From positions 1 through 11,063 of the forward strand of contig CAMDWF010000049.1 of assembly GCA_945878795.1 (NCBI GenBank): 11,063 bases of DNA, written 5' to 3'. Position numbers and translations under genes: made by a program. Position 1 is the first letter of the stretch, and the number at the start of each line of letters is the position of its first letter. The notes under the pieces are model-generated. The model ran no database searches and was not told where the DNA came from. It worked only from the letters and a program-made list of their open reading frames with translations. This DNA is from Synechococcus sp. UW140 (GTDB lineage Bacteria > Cyanobacteriota > Cyanobacteriia > PCC-6307 > Cyanobiaceae). Below are positions 1 to 5,644 of the stretch, one piece after another.

Positions 1-273
1 TGAGGTGAGAGAACCGCAAAACCCCACACCCCCGACCAACAACCAGGCCTGAGGGCGGCCAGCGGCCGTGGTGCTCAGCCAACCCAACACAAACGCCCCC
101 AGCAGATTGACCACGGTGAGATCGTCCACAAGCCAACGCAGCAGACTGCCCGGAATGGCCCCAATGGCCACAAGCAACAGATTGGCAAGCAACCGACCCA
201 AAGAAGGGATCCCCAAAGCAAGGATCCCCAAGGAAGCAGATCCACCAGATTTCGGCAGCGGCCTCCAGCTCAT
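1..273 (-). CDS. crcB: Fluoride channel CrcB/Fluc, second copy, partial (3' end beyond window)
   Basis: The minus strand is open from an ATG at 273 to the window edge, giving 91 residues without a stop. Fluc-family landmarks appear in the expected order: a first hydrophobic segment with GAIPGSLLRW (about residues 38-47), NLLGAFVLG (about 55-63), and the start of the GF-x-G-S-x-T filter motif (GFCGSLTS), where the sequence runs off. The family exports fluoride through a small dual-topology membrane dimer. The ATG overlaps the TGA of the upstream crcB as ATGA, so the two are probably translationally coupled and may form a heterodimer, as known for some paired Fluc genes. The N-terminus is about 25 residues longer than usual and contains a pentad repeat (LGILA/LGIPS/LGRLL) encoded by a 15-bp DNA repeat, so a downstream start is possible. 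The family call is firm; the C-terminal half is not visible. Confidence 0.85.
   Translation of the reverse strand, partial: MSWRPLPKSGGSASLGILALGIPSLGRLLANLLLVAIGAIPGSLLRWLVDDLTVVNLLGAFVLGWLSTTAAGRPQAWLLVGGVGFCGSLTS
207..231. repeat. 15-bp-period direct repeat inside crcB N-terminus
   Basis: The decamer GGATCCCCAA occurs at 207-216 and again at 222-231, one 15-bp period apart. The period is a whole number of codons, so on the minus strand it encodes a repeated LGI-x-x pentad. It looks like a small in-frame duplication in the N-terminal extension of the second CrcB. Confidence 0.75.
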
Positions 274-629
274 CGCCCCAGGGCCAAACCCGCCATCAAC
301 GCCAGAGAACCGCCAACCAGGGAACCGAGCGCCAACCTGACTGGAGCGCCTGGGGCCCTGAGCGTCAACAACTCGACCATCAGGGTGGAAAAGGTGCTGA
401 GACTGCCCAAGAAACCCGTTATGAGCAATAGGCTGGCCCCAGGGGGAACACCGGGTCGGTGCAGAACGGGAAGGATCCAACCGAGGACAAAACAGGCCAT
501 CAGATTGACGAGCAGGGTGCCCCAGGGCCTCGATGGCAAACGGTCAGCCAGATGATTGACCAGCAGGAATCGCAGCCAGGCCCCCGGCACGGCCCCGGCG
601 GCCACGAGCAAGGCCTGACTCGGGATCAT
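270..629 (-). CDS. crcB: Fluoride channel CrcB/Fluc, first copy
   Basis: A 119-residue, four-helix membrane protein of normal Fluc length. It should let toxic fluoride leave the cytoplasm by channel-type export. Motifs are AVPGAWLRF (13-21), VNLMACFVLG (41-50, with the family Asn at 42) and GFLGSLSTFSTLMVE (72-86). The first phenylalanine of the pore 'Phe box' is present (F80), but the second position is leucine (L83) instead of the usual Phe in TTFSTF. The Gly normally found in the N-x-x-G motif is Ala or Cys here. The start ATG overlaps the stop of the SemiSWEET gene (ATGA at 629-626), and its own TGA overlaps the ATG of the second crcB, so this is the middle gene of a coupled three-gene operon. 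No fluoride riboswitch was recognised upstream. The family call is strong; pairing with the second copy as a heterodimer is inference. Confidence 0.92.
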   Translation of the reverse strand: MIPSQALLVAAGAVPGAWLRFLLVNHLADRLPSRPWGTLLVNLMACFVLGWILPVLHRPGVPPGASLLLITGFLGSLSTFSTLMVELLTLRAPGAPVRLALGSLVGGSLALMAGLALGR

Positions 630-925
630 CCTTGCTCGATGCGCCTGGCATGGCGATTCTGAAGCACATGGCTGATCTTGCGCTGGAGCACCACAAGGGC
701 AGGCACCAGGGTGATTGCGTTAGCCACCATCACGGGACCATCGTGGATGATGAAGCCATAAAGGCCCCAACAGGCGATTCCGGCACTAAGTAAGAGATAC
801 ATCCTCAGCGAGATCGCTGTGGTGTCGCCACTCCGTAGGATTTTGATCGCTTGGGGGAAAAAGCTCAGGGTCGTCAACGTGGCCGCCAGGTAACCGAGCA
901 GAGTGACGGCAGGAGAATGGGCCAT
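626..925 (-). CDS. SemiSWEET-type sugar transporter (PQ-loop, MtN3 family)
   Basis: A 99-residue protein with three hydrophobic helices (about 7-25, 40-60 and 64-83), the size of bacterial SemiSWEETs, which work as dimers and move sugars passively across the membrane. The PQ motif is clear (FFPQ, P24-Q25), followed by the basic/GDTTAIS linker, WGLYG (53-57) and VANAITL (67-73). Trp53 and Asn69 match the substrate-pocket residues of the family. The ATG at 925 was chosen because the protein then starts just before the first helix. The open frame continues to 1168, but that extension would lie antisense to the conserved start of the ligase gene. It is first in the operon with two crcB genes through an ATGA overlap. 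Its sugar substrate cannot be told from sequence; a sucrose- or glucose-like solute is only an inference. Confidence 0.88.
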   Translation of the reverse strand: MAHSPAVTLLGYLAATLTTLSFFPQAIKILRSGDTTAISLRMYLLLSAGIACWGLYGFIIHDGPVMVANAITLVPALVVLQRKISHVLQNRHARRIEQG

Positions 926-1003
926 CGTAAAAGGAAAATCCGAGTTCCCATATCCTGCAGGATGGAATGGACTCGCCCTAAGGCCCACCAGGAAACCGTC
1001 GGC
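926..1003. promoter_or_regulatory. Divergent intergenic region with shared promoters
   Basis: This 78-bp stretch lies between two divergent starts (SemiSWEET ATG at 925 going left, ligase ATG at 1004 going right), so it must hold both promoters and 5' leaders unless these lie inside the genes. TATCCT at 951-956 is a possible -10 for the rightward gene, but no good -35 is seen. A 12-bp palindrome sits in the middle. AGGAAA at 990-995, 8 nt before the ATG, is a plausible ribosome binding site for the ligase. Confidence 0.5.
952..963. repeat. Perfect 12-bp palindrome (candidate operator)
   Basis: ATCCTGCAGGAT is its own reverse complement and lies near the centre of the divergent intergenic region, overlapping the best -10-like hexamer. 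That placement suits an operator controlling both directions. The core CCTGCAGG also occurs elsewhere in the window inside genes, so it may instead be an iterated genomic palindrome. Confidence 0.4.
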
Positions 1004-2506
1004 ATGAGACTTACCTTCAAGGACCTGCAAGCCCAATTGCAACCCGAATGGGGCCTGGAGCAGATGTTCAACGGTGCAGGCTACGACCTTTGTGTCGTTC
1101 CTTCCCTGACGATGGATCAAGCCGAAATGAGCCTGGTTCGCGGTGCCCATCACTACGAAGAACGTCAACTGTTTGCCCTGATTCGCCTTCGCAATCCAGG
1201 GGTAAGGGCCGTCTATGTCACCAGCAAATTATTGCCGGACCTGGTCGTAGATGCCGTCTTGGAACTTCTGCCAGGTGTGCCCACTTCCCATGCCCGTAGA
1301 CGCCTGCAACTTTTTGATTGCGACGATGCTTCCGATCGTCCCCTGACTGAAAAACTGCTTGAACGCCCAGCGCTGCTGGAGCGCATTGCCGAACAATTAA
1401 GACCCGGTCGAAGTGTGCTGATTTGCTATGTGGTAACCGAACTGGAGAAAGAACTATCCGAACGCCTGCAGATTCCACTGCTGGGCACCGATCCAGCCCT
1501 TGGCTGGTGGGGAAGCAAAGCGGGCGCCAAACAGTTATTTGCCCGTTGTGGCCTCCCCCATCCCGCCGGTAGTCACCTGGTCAAGGATCTGCCGGGTCTG
1601 GCAGAAGCGACTGCAACCCTCTGGCAAGAACAACAGCCCCTGACTCGTGTAGTCGTGAAACTTAATGAAGGATTCAGCGGCATGGGCAATGCCTGTCTGA
1701 ATTTGGCCCCCCTGGCGCTGGCGCAATGCGATCCGGAAGAGCAGCGGCAACGACTAATCACAGCCCTCGAGAACCTGCCCATGCCGACTCAAGCATGGAG
1801 AACCCTCCTCACCAGTCAAGGGGCCTTGGTCGAGGCATGGTTGGAGGGCGGTGATGAACTACGTTCGCCCAGTGTGCAGGGAACCATACTTCCGGGGGGA
1901 GAAGTTCGCCTGCTCTCCACCCACGAGCAGATCCTTGGTGGTGCCCAGGGGCAAACCTATGAGGGCTGTCGATTCCCGGCGGATGGGGCCTATCGGCAAC
2001 CGCTGATGGCAATAGGCCGAAATGTTGGCGAAGCCCTTGCAGCAGAAGGAGCCCTGGAGCGCTTTGCTGTAGATACCCTGGCGCAACGCCGAGGCGATCG
2101 ATGGGAGCTCAAGGCGATCGAAATCAATTTGCGTCAAGGTGGCACGACCCATCCGACGATGGCCCTGAATGCAATAAGTGGTGGTCAACTCGATCAAACC
2201 AGCGGCCGCTATCTCTCCCCAACGGGCGGAAACTTGTACTACCACGCCACTGACACGTTGGTCGAGCCGGAGCTGCGCGGTCTGCTGCCTGTCGACCTGA
2301 TCGACATCGTGGCTGCGGCAGGACTCCACTATGACCAGGTGCGTCAGCGAGGCAGCGTTTTCCACTTGCTGGGCTGCCTTTCTGAATTTGGCAAAATTGG
2401 CATGACCTGCATCGGCCGGAGCCGGACAGAGGCCGAGTCGGTCTACAGCGCCACAGTGGCGCAATTGTTGGCAGGTGCCAAGCGCCACCTGAACTCCTGC
2501 AGGTAG
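1004..2506 (+). CDS. PGM1-type ATP-grasp peptide/carboxylate-amine ligase
   Basis: A 500-residue protein with the three-part layout of the pheganomycin ligase (PGM1) family. The pre-ATP-grasp domain covers about 1-160, with VVPSLTMD at 31-38, HHYEERQLF at 49-57, YVTSK at 71-75, LLPGVPTSHARRRL at 88-101 and RPLTEKLLERP at 112-122. The ATP-grasp domain covers about 165-400, with a nucleotide-binding strand and glycine-rich loop VVVKLNEGFSGMGN (216-229) and metal-site EINLRQGGTTHP (373-384). The C-terminal PGM1-like domain is about 430-490 (SVFHLLGCLSEFGK, 451-464). Family members activate a carboxylate with ATP and join it to an amine; PGM1 attaches peptides to an unusual amino acid. The ATG at 1004 fits the domain start and follows AGGAAA. 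The frame is open back to 851, but that part is antisense to SemiSWEET. No precursor peptide or other biosynthetic gene is adjacent, so the substrate is unknown. It probably shares a transcript with the next gene, 48 nt downstream. Confidence 0.85.
   Translation: MRLTFKDLQAQLQPEWGLEQMFNGAGYDLCVVPSLTMDQAEMSLVRGAHHYEERQLFALIRLRNPGVRAVYVTSKLLPDLVVDAVLELLPGVPTSHARRRLQLFDCDDASDRPLTEKLLERPALLERIAEQLRPGRSVLICYVVTELEKELSERLQIPLLGTDPALGWWGSKAGAKQLFARCGLPHPAGSHLVKDLPGLAEATATLWQEQQPLTRVVVKLNEGFSGMGNACLNLAPLALAQCDPEEQRQRLITALENLPMPTQAWRTLLTSQGALVEAWLEGGDELRSPSVQGTILPGGEVRLLSTHEQILGGAQGQTYEGCRFPADGAYRQPLMAIGRNVGEALAAEGALERFAVDTLAQRRGDRWELKAIEINLRQGGTTHPTMALNAISGGQLDQTSGRYLSPTGGNLYYHATDTLVEPELRGLLPVDLIDIVAAAGLHYDQVRQRGSVFHLLGCLSEFGKIGMTCIGRSRTEAESVYSATVAQLLAGAKRHLNSCR
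2496..2503. repeat. CCTGCAGG palindrome copy at the ligase stop codon
   Basis: This is one of four copies of CCTGCAGG that I found by eye (954-961, 2496-2503, 3746-3753, 8486-8493). The copy at 3746 is part of a 12-bp perfect palindrome (AGCCTGCAGGCT, 3744-3755) inside the permease gene. Chance would give fewer than one copy in 11 kb at this base composition by rough estimate. Confidence 0.45.
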
Positions 2507-2554
2507 CTAGTTGATGGAGATTGCCTCTAGCTTGTCTTCGTCCGAACCCACGGC

Positions 2555-3070
2555 ATGTTCCAGCCCAACCCCAAAGCCGACCCCTACGGCGAGCAAGAGA
2601 TCCGTAGGCGACTTCCTTCCAGCAGCTGGTTCAAATTTCTCCAGCTCGGCCTAACAGGACTTTTAGCATTGATGGGCTACTGGCTCGCCATCAAGACCAG
2701 TGACAACGGCCATAGCCTTCAGCATCTAGATCAGAGAATCCGAGCCATGGAAACCAGCCGAGGGCCTGACCAGACCCTCAAGCTGCAGGAACAACTGCGT
2801 GCGATGGCCAATCGACTCCAGACCCTGGAGGCCGAAAATGATCGACTTCAGTCGATTGAATTGCTCCAAAGCCAAGAACGGCAGAGGCGCTTGTTGCAAC
2901 AAGCCAGCCCGGCGCCCAGAGCAGACTCTGGGGCACCCCCATCCCTAGGCAAGCGAATGCCCTATTTGGTGCCCGTACCCCAGATGCCCGAAAAACTTCC
3001 CTCGGCCATCACCCCCCGCAGCCTGCAAAAGCCGCCCGCCAACCTGGGAAGCAGCCTCGCGACACCGTAG
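2555..3070 (+). CDS. Unknown membrane-anchored coiled-coil protein
   Basis: I do not recognise this 171-residue protein. Visible parts are a basic N-terminus (RRR at 17-19), one hydrophobic segment at about 26-46 (FLQLGLTGLLALMGYWLAI), a long Gln/Glu/Leu-rich helix at about 55-116 with leucines at heptad-like spacing, and a Pro-rich tail (117-171) with no clear fold. Positive charges before the helix predict an N-in topology, placing the coiled coil and tail in the periplasm or thylakoid lumen. It follows the PGM1-type ligase by 48 nt on the same strand and ends 16 nt from the converging permease gene. The ATG at 2555 has no good ribosome binding site, which is common in cyanobacteria. Composition and frame length suggest a real gene; a scaffold or envelope role would be a guess. 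Confidence 0.65.
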   Translation: MFQPNPKADPYGEQEIRRRLPSSSWFKFLQLGLTGLLALMGYWLAIKTSDNGHSLQHLDQRIRAMETSRGPDQTLKLQEQLRAMANRLQTLEAENDRLQSIELLQSQERQRRLLQQASPAPRADSGAPPSLGKRMPYLVPVPQMPEKLPSAITPRSLQKPPANLGSSLATP

Positions 3071-3086
3071 ATATGCCAGAACCTTG

Positions 3087-3929
3087 TCAACCCTTGACCG
3101 CATTGGCAGTGGCACTGGGAATAATATAGCGCTGCAACAGGATAAATATAAATAAAACAGGTATGATTGAAACTATGGCACCTGCGGCAACCAAACGCCA
3201 ATCAAGGGAAAAACTACTTGAAAGCTGTTGCAATCCTAGGGGCATAGTATAAAGACTGGGATCGTCAATAATTATTAAAGGCCATAAAAAGTCGCCCCAA
3301 GTCCCAATAAATACAAACATAGCCAGGGTAATCAGATCAGCCTTTGCTGCAGGCAACATGACATTCCACCATTCCCCTAAGGGACTGCAACCATCAATGC
3401 GTGCCGCCTCCTCGAGCTCAACCGGCACTGCCAGAAAACTCTGGCGCAACAAGAAAATACCAAAGGCGGTAGCCGCCTGGGGCAGAATCAGAGCCCAAAG
3501 ACTATTGCGCAAGCCAATCTGAACCATCAGCAGGTAGAGAGGAATCATCACCACCTGAAAGGGAATCAAAATGGTGGCAACCACCAAGGCTAAGACCAGG
3601 CCACGACCGGCAAACCGCAACCGCGCCAGAGGATAGGCCGCCAATGAACAAAATAACAGGTTCGACAACACAGCCAGACTGCTAACAATAGTGCTATTTA
3701 CAAGGTATGTAACCATTGGATTTGCGGCGAAGAGGCGCTGATAAGCCTGCAGGCTGGGCTGGACTGGCAACAGGGTGGGTGGAGAAGCGAAAATATTTTC
3801 ATTTGGGCTCCTTAAAGAGGTACTAAGTAACCAAAGTAGGGGCAGAAGCACAAAGAGAGCTAGTAAAAGCAGACCGATGAGCTGGAGTGCCGTCACAAAA
3901 CCAGAAGGACGTACGCCGTTACGGGCCAT
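3087..3929 (-). CDS. Carbohydrate ABC transporter permease (MalG/GgtD type)
   Basis: A 280-residue inner-membrane permease with about six hydrophobic segments (12-37, 74-99, 108-134, 142-165, 199-222, 249-268), the usual length for the MalG branch. The cytoplasmic EAA loop that docks the ATPase is clear (ELEEAARIDG, 171-180, then LPAAKADL, 192-199), and the C-terminus ends in the family-like NAVKG. Such proteins import sugars or compatible solutes such as glucosylglycerol, together with a MalF-type partner, a binding protein and an ATPase. None of those partners is in this window. The gene starts 14 nt after the 132-aa unknown gene and is last in the leftward series. Its 3' third is much more AT-rich than its neighbours (3121-3360 is about 40% GC by hand count) and uses ATA and TTA codons, suggesting transfer or relaxed codon selection. 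Family call strong; substrate unknown. Confidence 0.9.
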   Translation of the reverse strand: MARNGVRPSGFVTALQLIGLLLLALFVLLPLLWLLSTSLRSPNENIFASPPTLLPVQPSLQAYQRLFAANPMVTYLVNSTIVSSLAVLSNLLFCSLAAYPLARLRFAGRGLVLALVVATILIPFQVVMIPLYLLMVQIGLRNSLWALILPQAATAFGIFLLRQSFLAVPVELEEAARIDGCSPLGEWWNVMLPAAKADLITLAMFVFIGTWGDFLWPLIIIDDPSLYTMPLGLQQLSSSFSLDWRLVAAGAIVSIIPVLFIFILLQRYIIPSATANAVKG

Positions 3930-3943
3930 GACGCTTGCGTGAT

Positions 3944-4342
3944 TCAGGAAGCCCTATCTTGGGACCCAGCCAACAATGCCCGCAGGCGTCTGGCCAGAGA
4001 CTCAAGCGGCGCCCCTTCATCGGGGCGCTCACAACGCAGTCCACTTTGGCCATCCATCCATACCGGATGACTTCCTTGCCAGAGAATCGGGCGCCCTTCA
4101 TCGGCTATCCAAGCCAAGGTGAGATGCAGATCATGGCCGCTCTGATAAATCTCTACCTCCAAATCCGCTTCGGGGCATCGCTCACCGCTGGCATCGCGCA
4201 CCAGCAGGGTTAGGCAACAGTCAAGTTCATCCTGGCCCAACAGAGGTGTTGGCGAATCGTCTCGGGCTAAAATGGCATGGCGAAAGGGTTTGCGGCAAAG
4301 GTCCGCCGAGGCAGCGACTAACTGAAACAAATCTGCATTCAT
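3944..4342 (-). CDS. Conserved-looking unknown protein, 132 aa
   Basis: I cannot assign a family. The protein is soluble-looking, mildly acidic and has no membrane segment or signal peptide. It begins with MNADLFQLVAASADLCRKPF and has a central part of alternating hydrophobic residues (LTLLV, LEVEIY, LHLTLAW) that suggests beta strands, then a short helical C-terminus (LESLARRLRALLAG). Cysteines at 16, 42, 43, 56 and 103 are scattered rather than in a metal-binding pattern. The ATG at 4342 is preferred; a TTG lies just before it at 4345. It starts 10 nt after the CIA30 gene stop and ends 14 nt before the permease start, so it is almost certainly co-transcribed with both. That position after pgl and CIA30 is the only hint to function. 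Confidence 0.75.
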   Translation of the reverse strand: MNADLFQLVAASADLCRKPFRHAILARDDSPTPLLGQDELDCCLTLLVRDASGERCPEADLEVEIYQSGHDLHLTLAWIADEGRPILWQGSHPVWMDGQSGLRCERPDEGAPLESLARRLRALLAGSQDRAS

Positions 4343-4352
4343 CAAGATTCAG

Positions 4353-4907
4353 CTAGATGATCGCGTGGATCGCCCGCAGTTGGATCTGCAGGGGTCCAGG
4401 TCTGAATCCCGGATTGAGGCCTCCATCATCGCCAAATTTAGAATGCAAAATCTGAAGGCGATTGATGCGTGAAGCATCAAAATGCAGCGGTAAGCCCATG
4501 GGCAGGGCATTAACGGGTTTGGCCCTAATCGAAGCGGTCAAGTCACTAAAACGGACCCCCACTTGGGTCAGGCCATCGGGCTCCGTACCAAATTCAGCCA
4601 CCCAACGCAATCCACCGGGGATAAGTTCGGTCAGGCCGGCGACGCCATCGGCGCAGGCCACGGCCAGTTTGTAGCGACGGCCATCACCCAACAAATCAAA
4701 CTGGAGGCCTCCATAGGCCGATAGGTCAAGCGGAGGCGAAAAGAGGGGCGATCGCACGCTGACGAACCCTCCGCCTGTCTCAATGACCTCAGCCTCCAGG
4801 GTCAGGCCAGCGACGTCGACTCTGGTCGTGCCCTGGCTACGCCCCCCCATGATTGTGTCATTGAGGGCATGCCAGCCACTGAATCCATTGCCTTCGACGA
4901 TCACCAT
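4353..4907 (-). CDS. CIA30-family protein (complex I intermediate-associated protein 30 domain)
   Basis: A 184-residue protein made almost entirely of one CIA30-type galactose-binding-like beta-sandwich. Landmarks are WHALNDTIMGGRSQG (12-26), the GGGFVSVRS strand (45-53), GDGRRYKLAV (74-83) and the closing PGPLQIQLRAI (about 170-180). In mitochondria CIA30 helps assemble complex I; in plants and cyanobacteria the domain occurs in proteins tied to photosystem or NDH biogenesis. A role with cyanobacterial NDH-1 or a photosystem is therefore possible but not shown. The ATG at 4907 overlaps the last 7 nt of pgl and has a good ribosome binding site inside pgl. Translational coupling to 6-phosphogluconolactonase suggests expression when the oxidative pentose phosphate pathway runs. 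Domain call strong, function open. Confidence 0.85.
   Translation of the reverse strand: MVIVEGNGFSGWHALNDTIMGGRSQGTTRVDVAGLTLEAEVIETGGGFVSVRSPLFSPPLDLSAYGGLQFDLLGDGRRYKLAVACADGVAGLTELIPGGLRWVAEFGTEPDGLTQVGVRFSDLTASIRAKPVNALPMGLPLHFDASRINRLQILHSKFGDDGGLNPGFRPGPLQIQLRAIHAII
4748..4755. repeat. HIP1 octamer GCGATCGC
   Basis: A perfect copy of the highly iterated palindrome found in many cyanobacterial genomes, here inside the CIA30 gene. A second copy lies at 5513-5520 in pgl. Confidence 0.7.
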
Positions 4908-5620
4908 GGTTTTGAGCCTCCGGCGGCAGCCTGATCTGCCATAACGATGACTTCCGTTTCGGGCTGAACAAGCCGTGCGGGGGTGCGTTGGGGGGATTCT
5001 TTGGGATCCAGCAAACGCCGCAGCGCCTCACTTTTGCTGGAGCCACTGACAAGAAAAACCACCTTGCGGGCTGCGGAAAGCAAAGGGGCAGTCATCGTGA
5101 TGCGCGCCATGCCCTTGCCCTCACTTACCGTCACCCACTGTTCCGTAACCGTGGTGGCAGTGGTGCCTGGAAACAGGGAAGCCGTGTGGCCATCATCGCC
5201 CAGACCCAGGAGGACCAAATCCAGGCGCGGCGGCGATCCGACACAAAGCTGCATGATCTCTTCGCCATAGGCCGCAGCACCCAGCTCAGGAGTGGCAAGG
5301 CCTGTTGGAACTGGGTGAAGCTTGGCCCCAGCCGCAAGGGGTCTGGCCAGCAGGCTGGCCCTGAGGAGGCCCAAATTGCTGGCCGGGTCGTCAGCGGCTA
5401 CCCAACGCTCATCTCCCAACCACACATCGACACGTCCCCAGGGCAGATGTTCGTCACCCAGTAACCGATAGGTGGCCGCCGGGGTGGTGCCACCGGCCAG
5501 GGCGATCTGGGCGCGATCGCGGACTGCGAGCACCAGATCAATCTGGGAGGCAAGCACCTGGGCCGCCTGCTGGGCGAGCTTCTCTTGGGATTCGACGACA
5601 ATCAGGTTGTAGCGCGTCAT
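4901..5620 (-). CDS. pgl: 6-phosphogluconolactonase
   Basis: A 239-residue enzyme of the NagB/Pgl superfamily, normal length. It hydrolyses 6-phosphoglucono-1,5-lactone to 6-phosphogluconate, the second step of the oxidative pentose phosphate pathway, in the cytosol. Diagnostic motifs are ALAGGTTPAATYRLL (40-54), VWLGDERWV (66-74), LVLLGLGDDGHTASLFPG (135-152) with the catalytic His, and FLVSGSSKSEAL (189-200). The ATG at 5620 is preceded by GAGG only 3 nt away, a weak site. It lies 24 nt after gnd, whose enzyme uses its product directly, and overlaps the CIA30 gene by 7 nt. The first enzyme of the pathway (zwf) is not in this window. Call firm. Confidence 0.97.
   Translation of the reverse strand: MTRYNLIVVESQEKLAQQAAQVLASQIDLVLAVRDRAQIALAGGTTPAATYRLLGDEHLPWGRVDVWLGDERWVAADDPASNLGLLRASLLARPLAAGAKLHPVPTGLATPELGAAAYGEEIMQLCVGSPPRLDLVLLGLGDDGHTASLFPGTTATTVTEQWVTVSEGKGMARITMTAPLLSAARKVVFLVSGSSKSEALRRLLDPKESPQRTPARLVQPETEVIVMADQAAAGGSKPW
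4917..4921 (-). promoter_or_regulatory. Ribosome binding site GGAGG for the CIA30 gene
   Basis: On the minus strand GGAGG stands 9 nt before the ATG at 4907, inside the pgl coding region. It is the clearest Shine-Dalgarno sequence in the window and supports this start despite the 7-nt overlap. Confidence 0.6.
5513..5520. repeat. HIP1 octamer GCGATCGC
   Basis: The second perfect HIP1 copy, inside pgl. Two copies in 11 kb is a modest density. Confidence 0.7.
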
Positions 5621-5644
5621 GTACCTCGGGAATAGGAGAAGGGC

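Noticed and set aside
851..1003. N-terminal extension of the PGM1-type ligase from an ATG at 851
   Set aside because: It lies antisense to the SemiSWEET start, is basic and low in similarity to the family, and the domain begins naturally at 1004 with a ribosome binding site.
926..1003. Fluoride riboswitch upstream of the crcB operon
   Set aside because: I could not find the conserved crcB-motif pattern in this short leader on the minus strand.
926..1168. 81-residue N-terminal extension of SemiSWEET
   Set aside because: It is antisense to the conserved pre-ATP-grasp start; SemiSWEETs begin just before the first helix.
1859..2488. 209-codon open frame opposite the ligase gene
   Set aside because: No motif or ribosome binding site; the sense strand encodes the ATP-grasp motifs.
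2507..3070. Precursor peptide for the PGM1-type ligase
   Set aside because: The only downstream gene is a membrane coiled-coil protein without repeated core peptides or a leader/core boundary.
3086..3098. GTCAA-CCC-TTGAC hairpin at the convergent gene ends as a terminator
   Set aside because: Only a 5-bp AT-containing stem with no T-run on either strand; it overlaps the permease stop codon.
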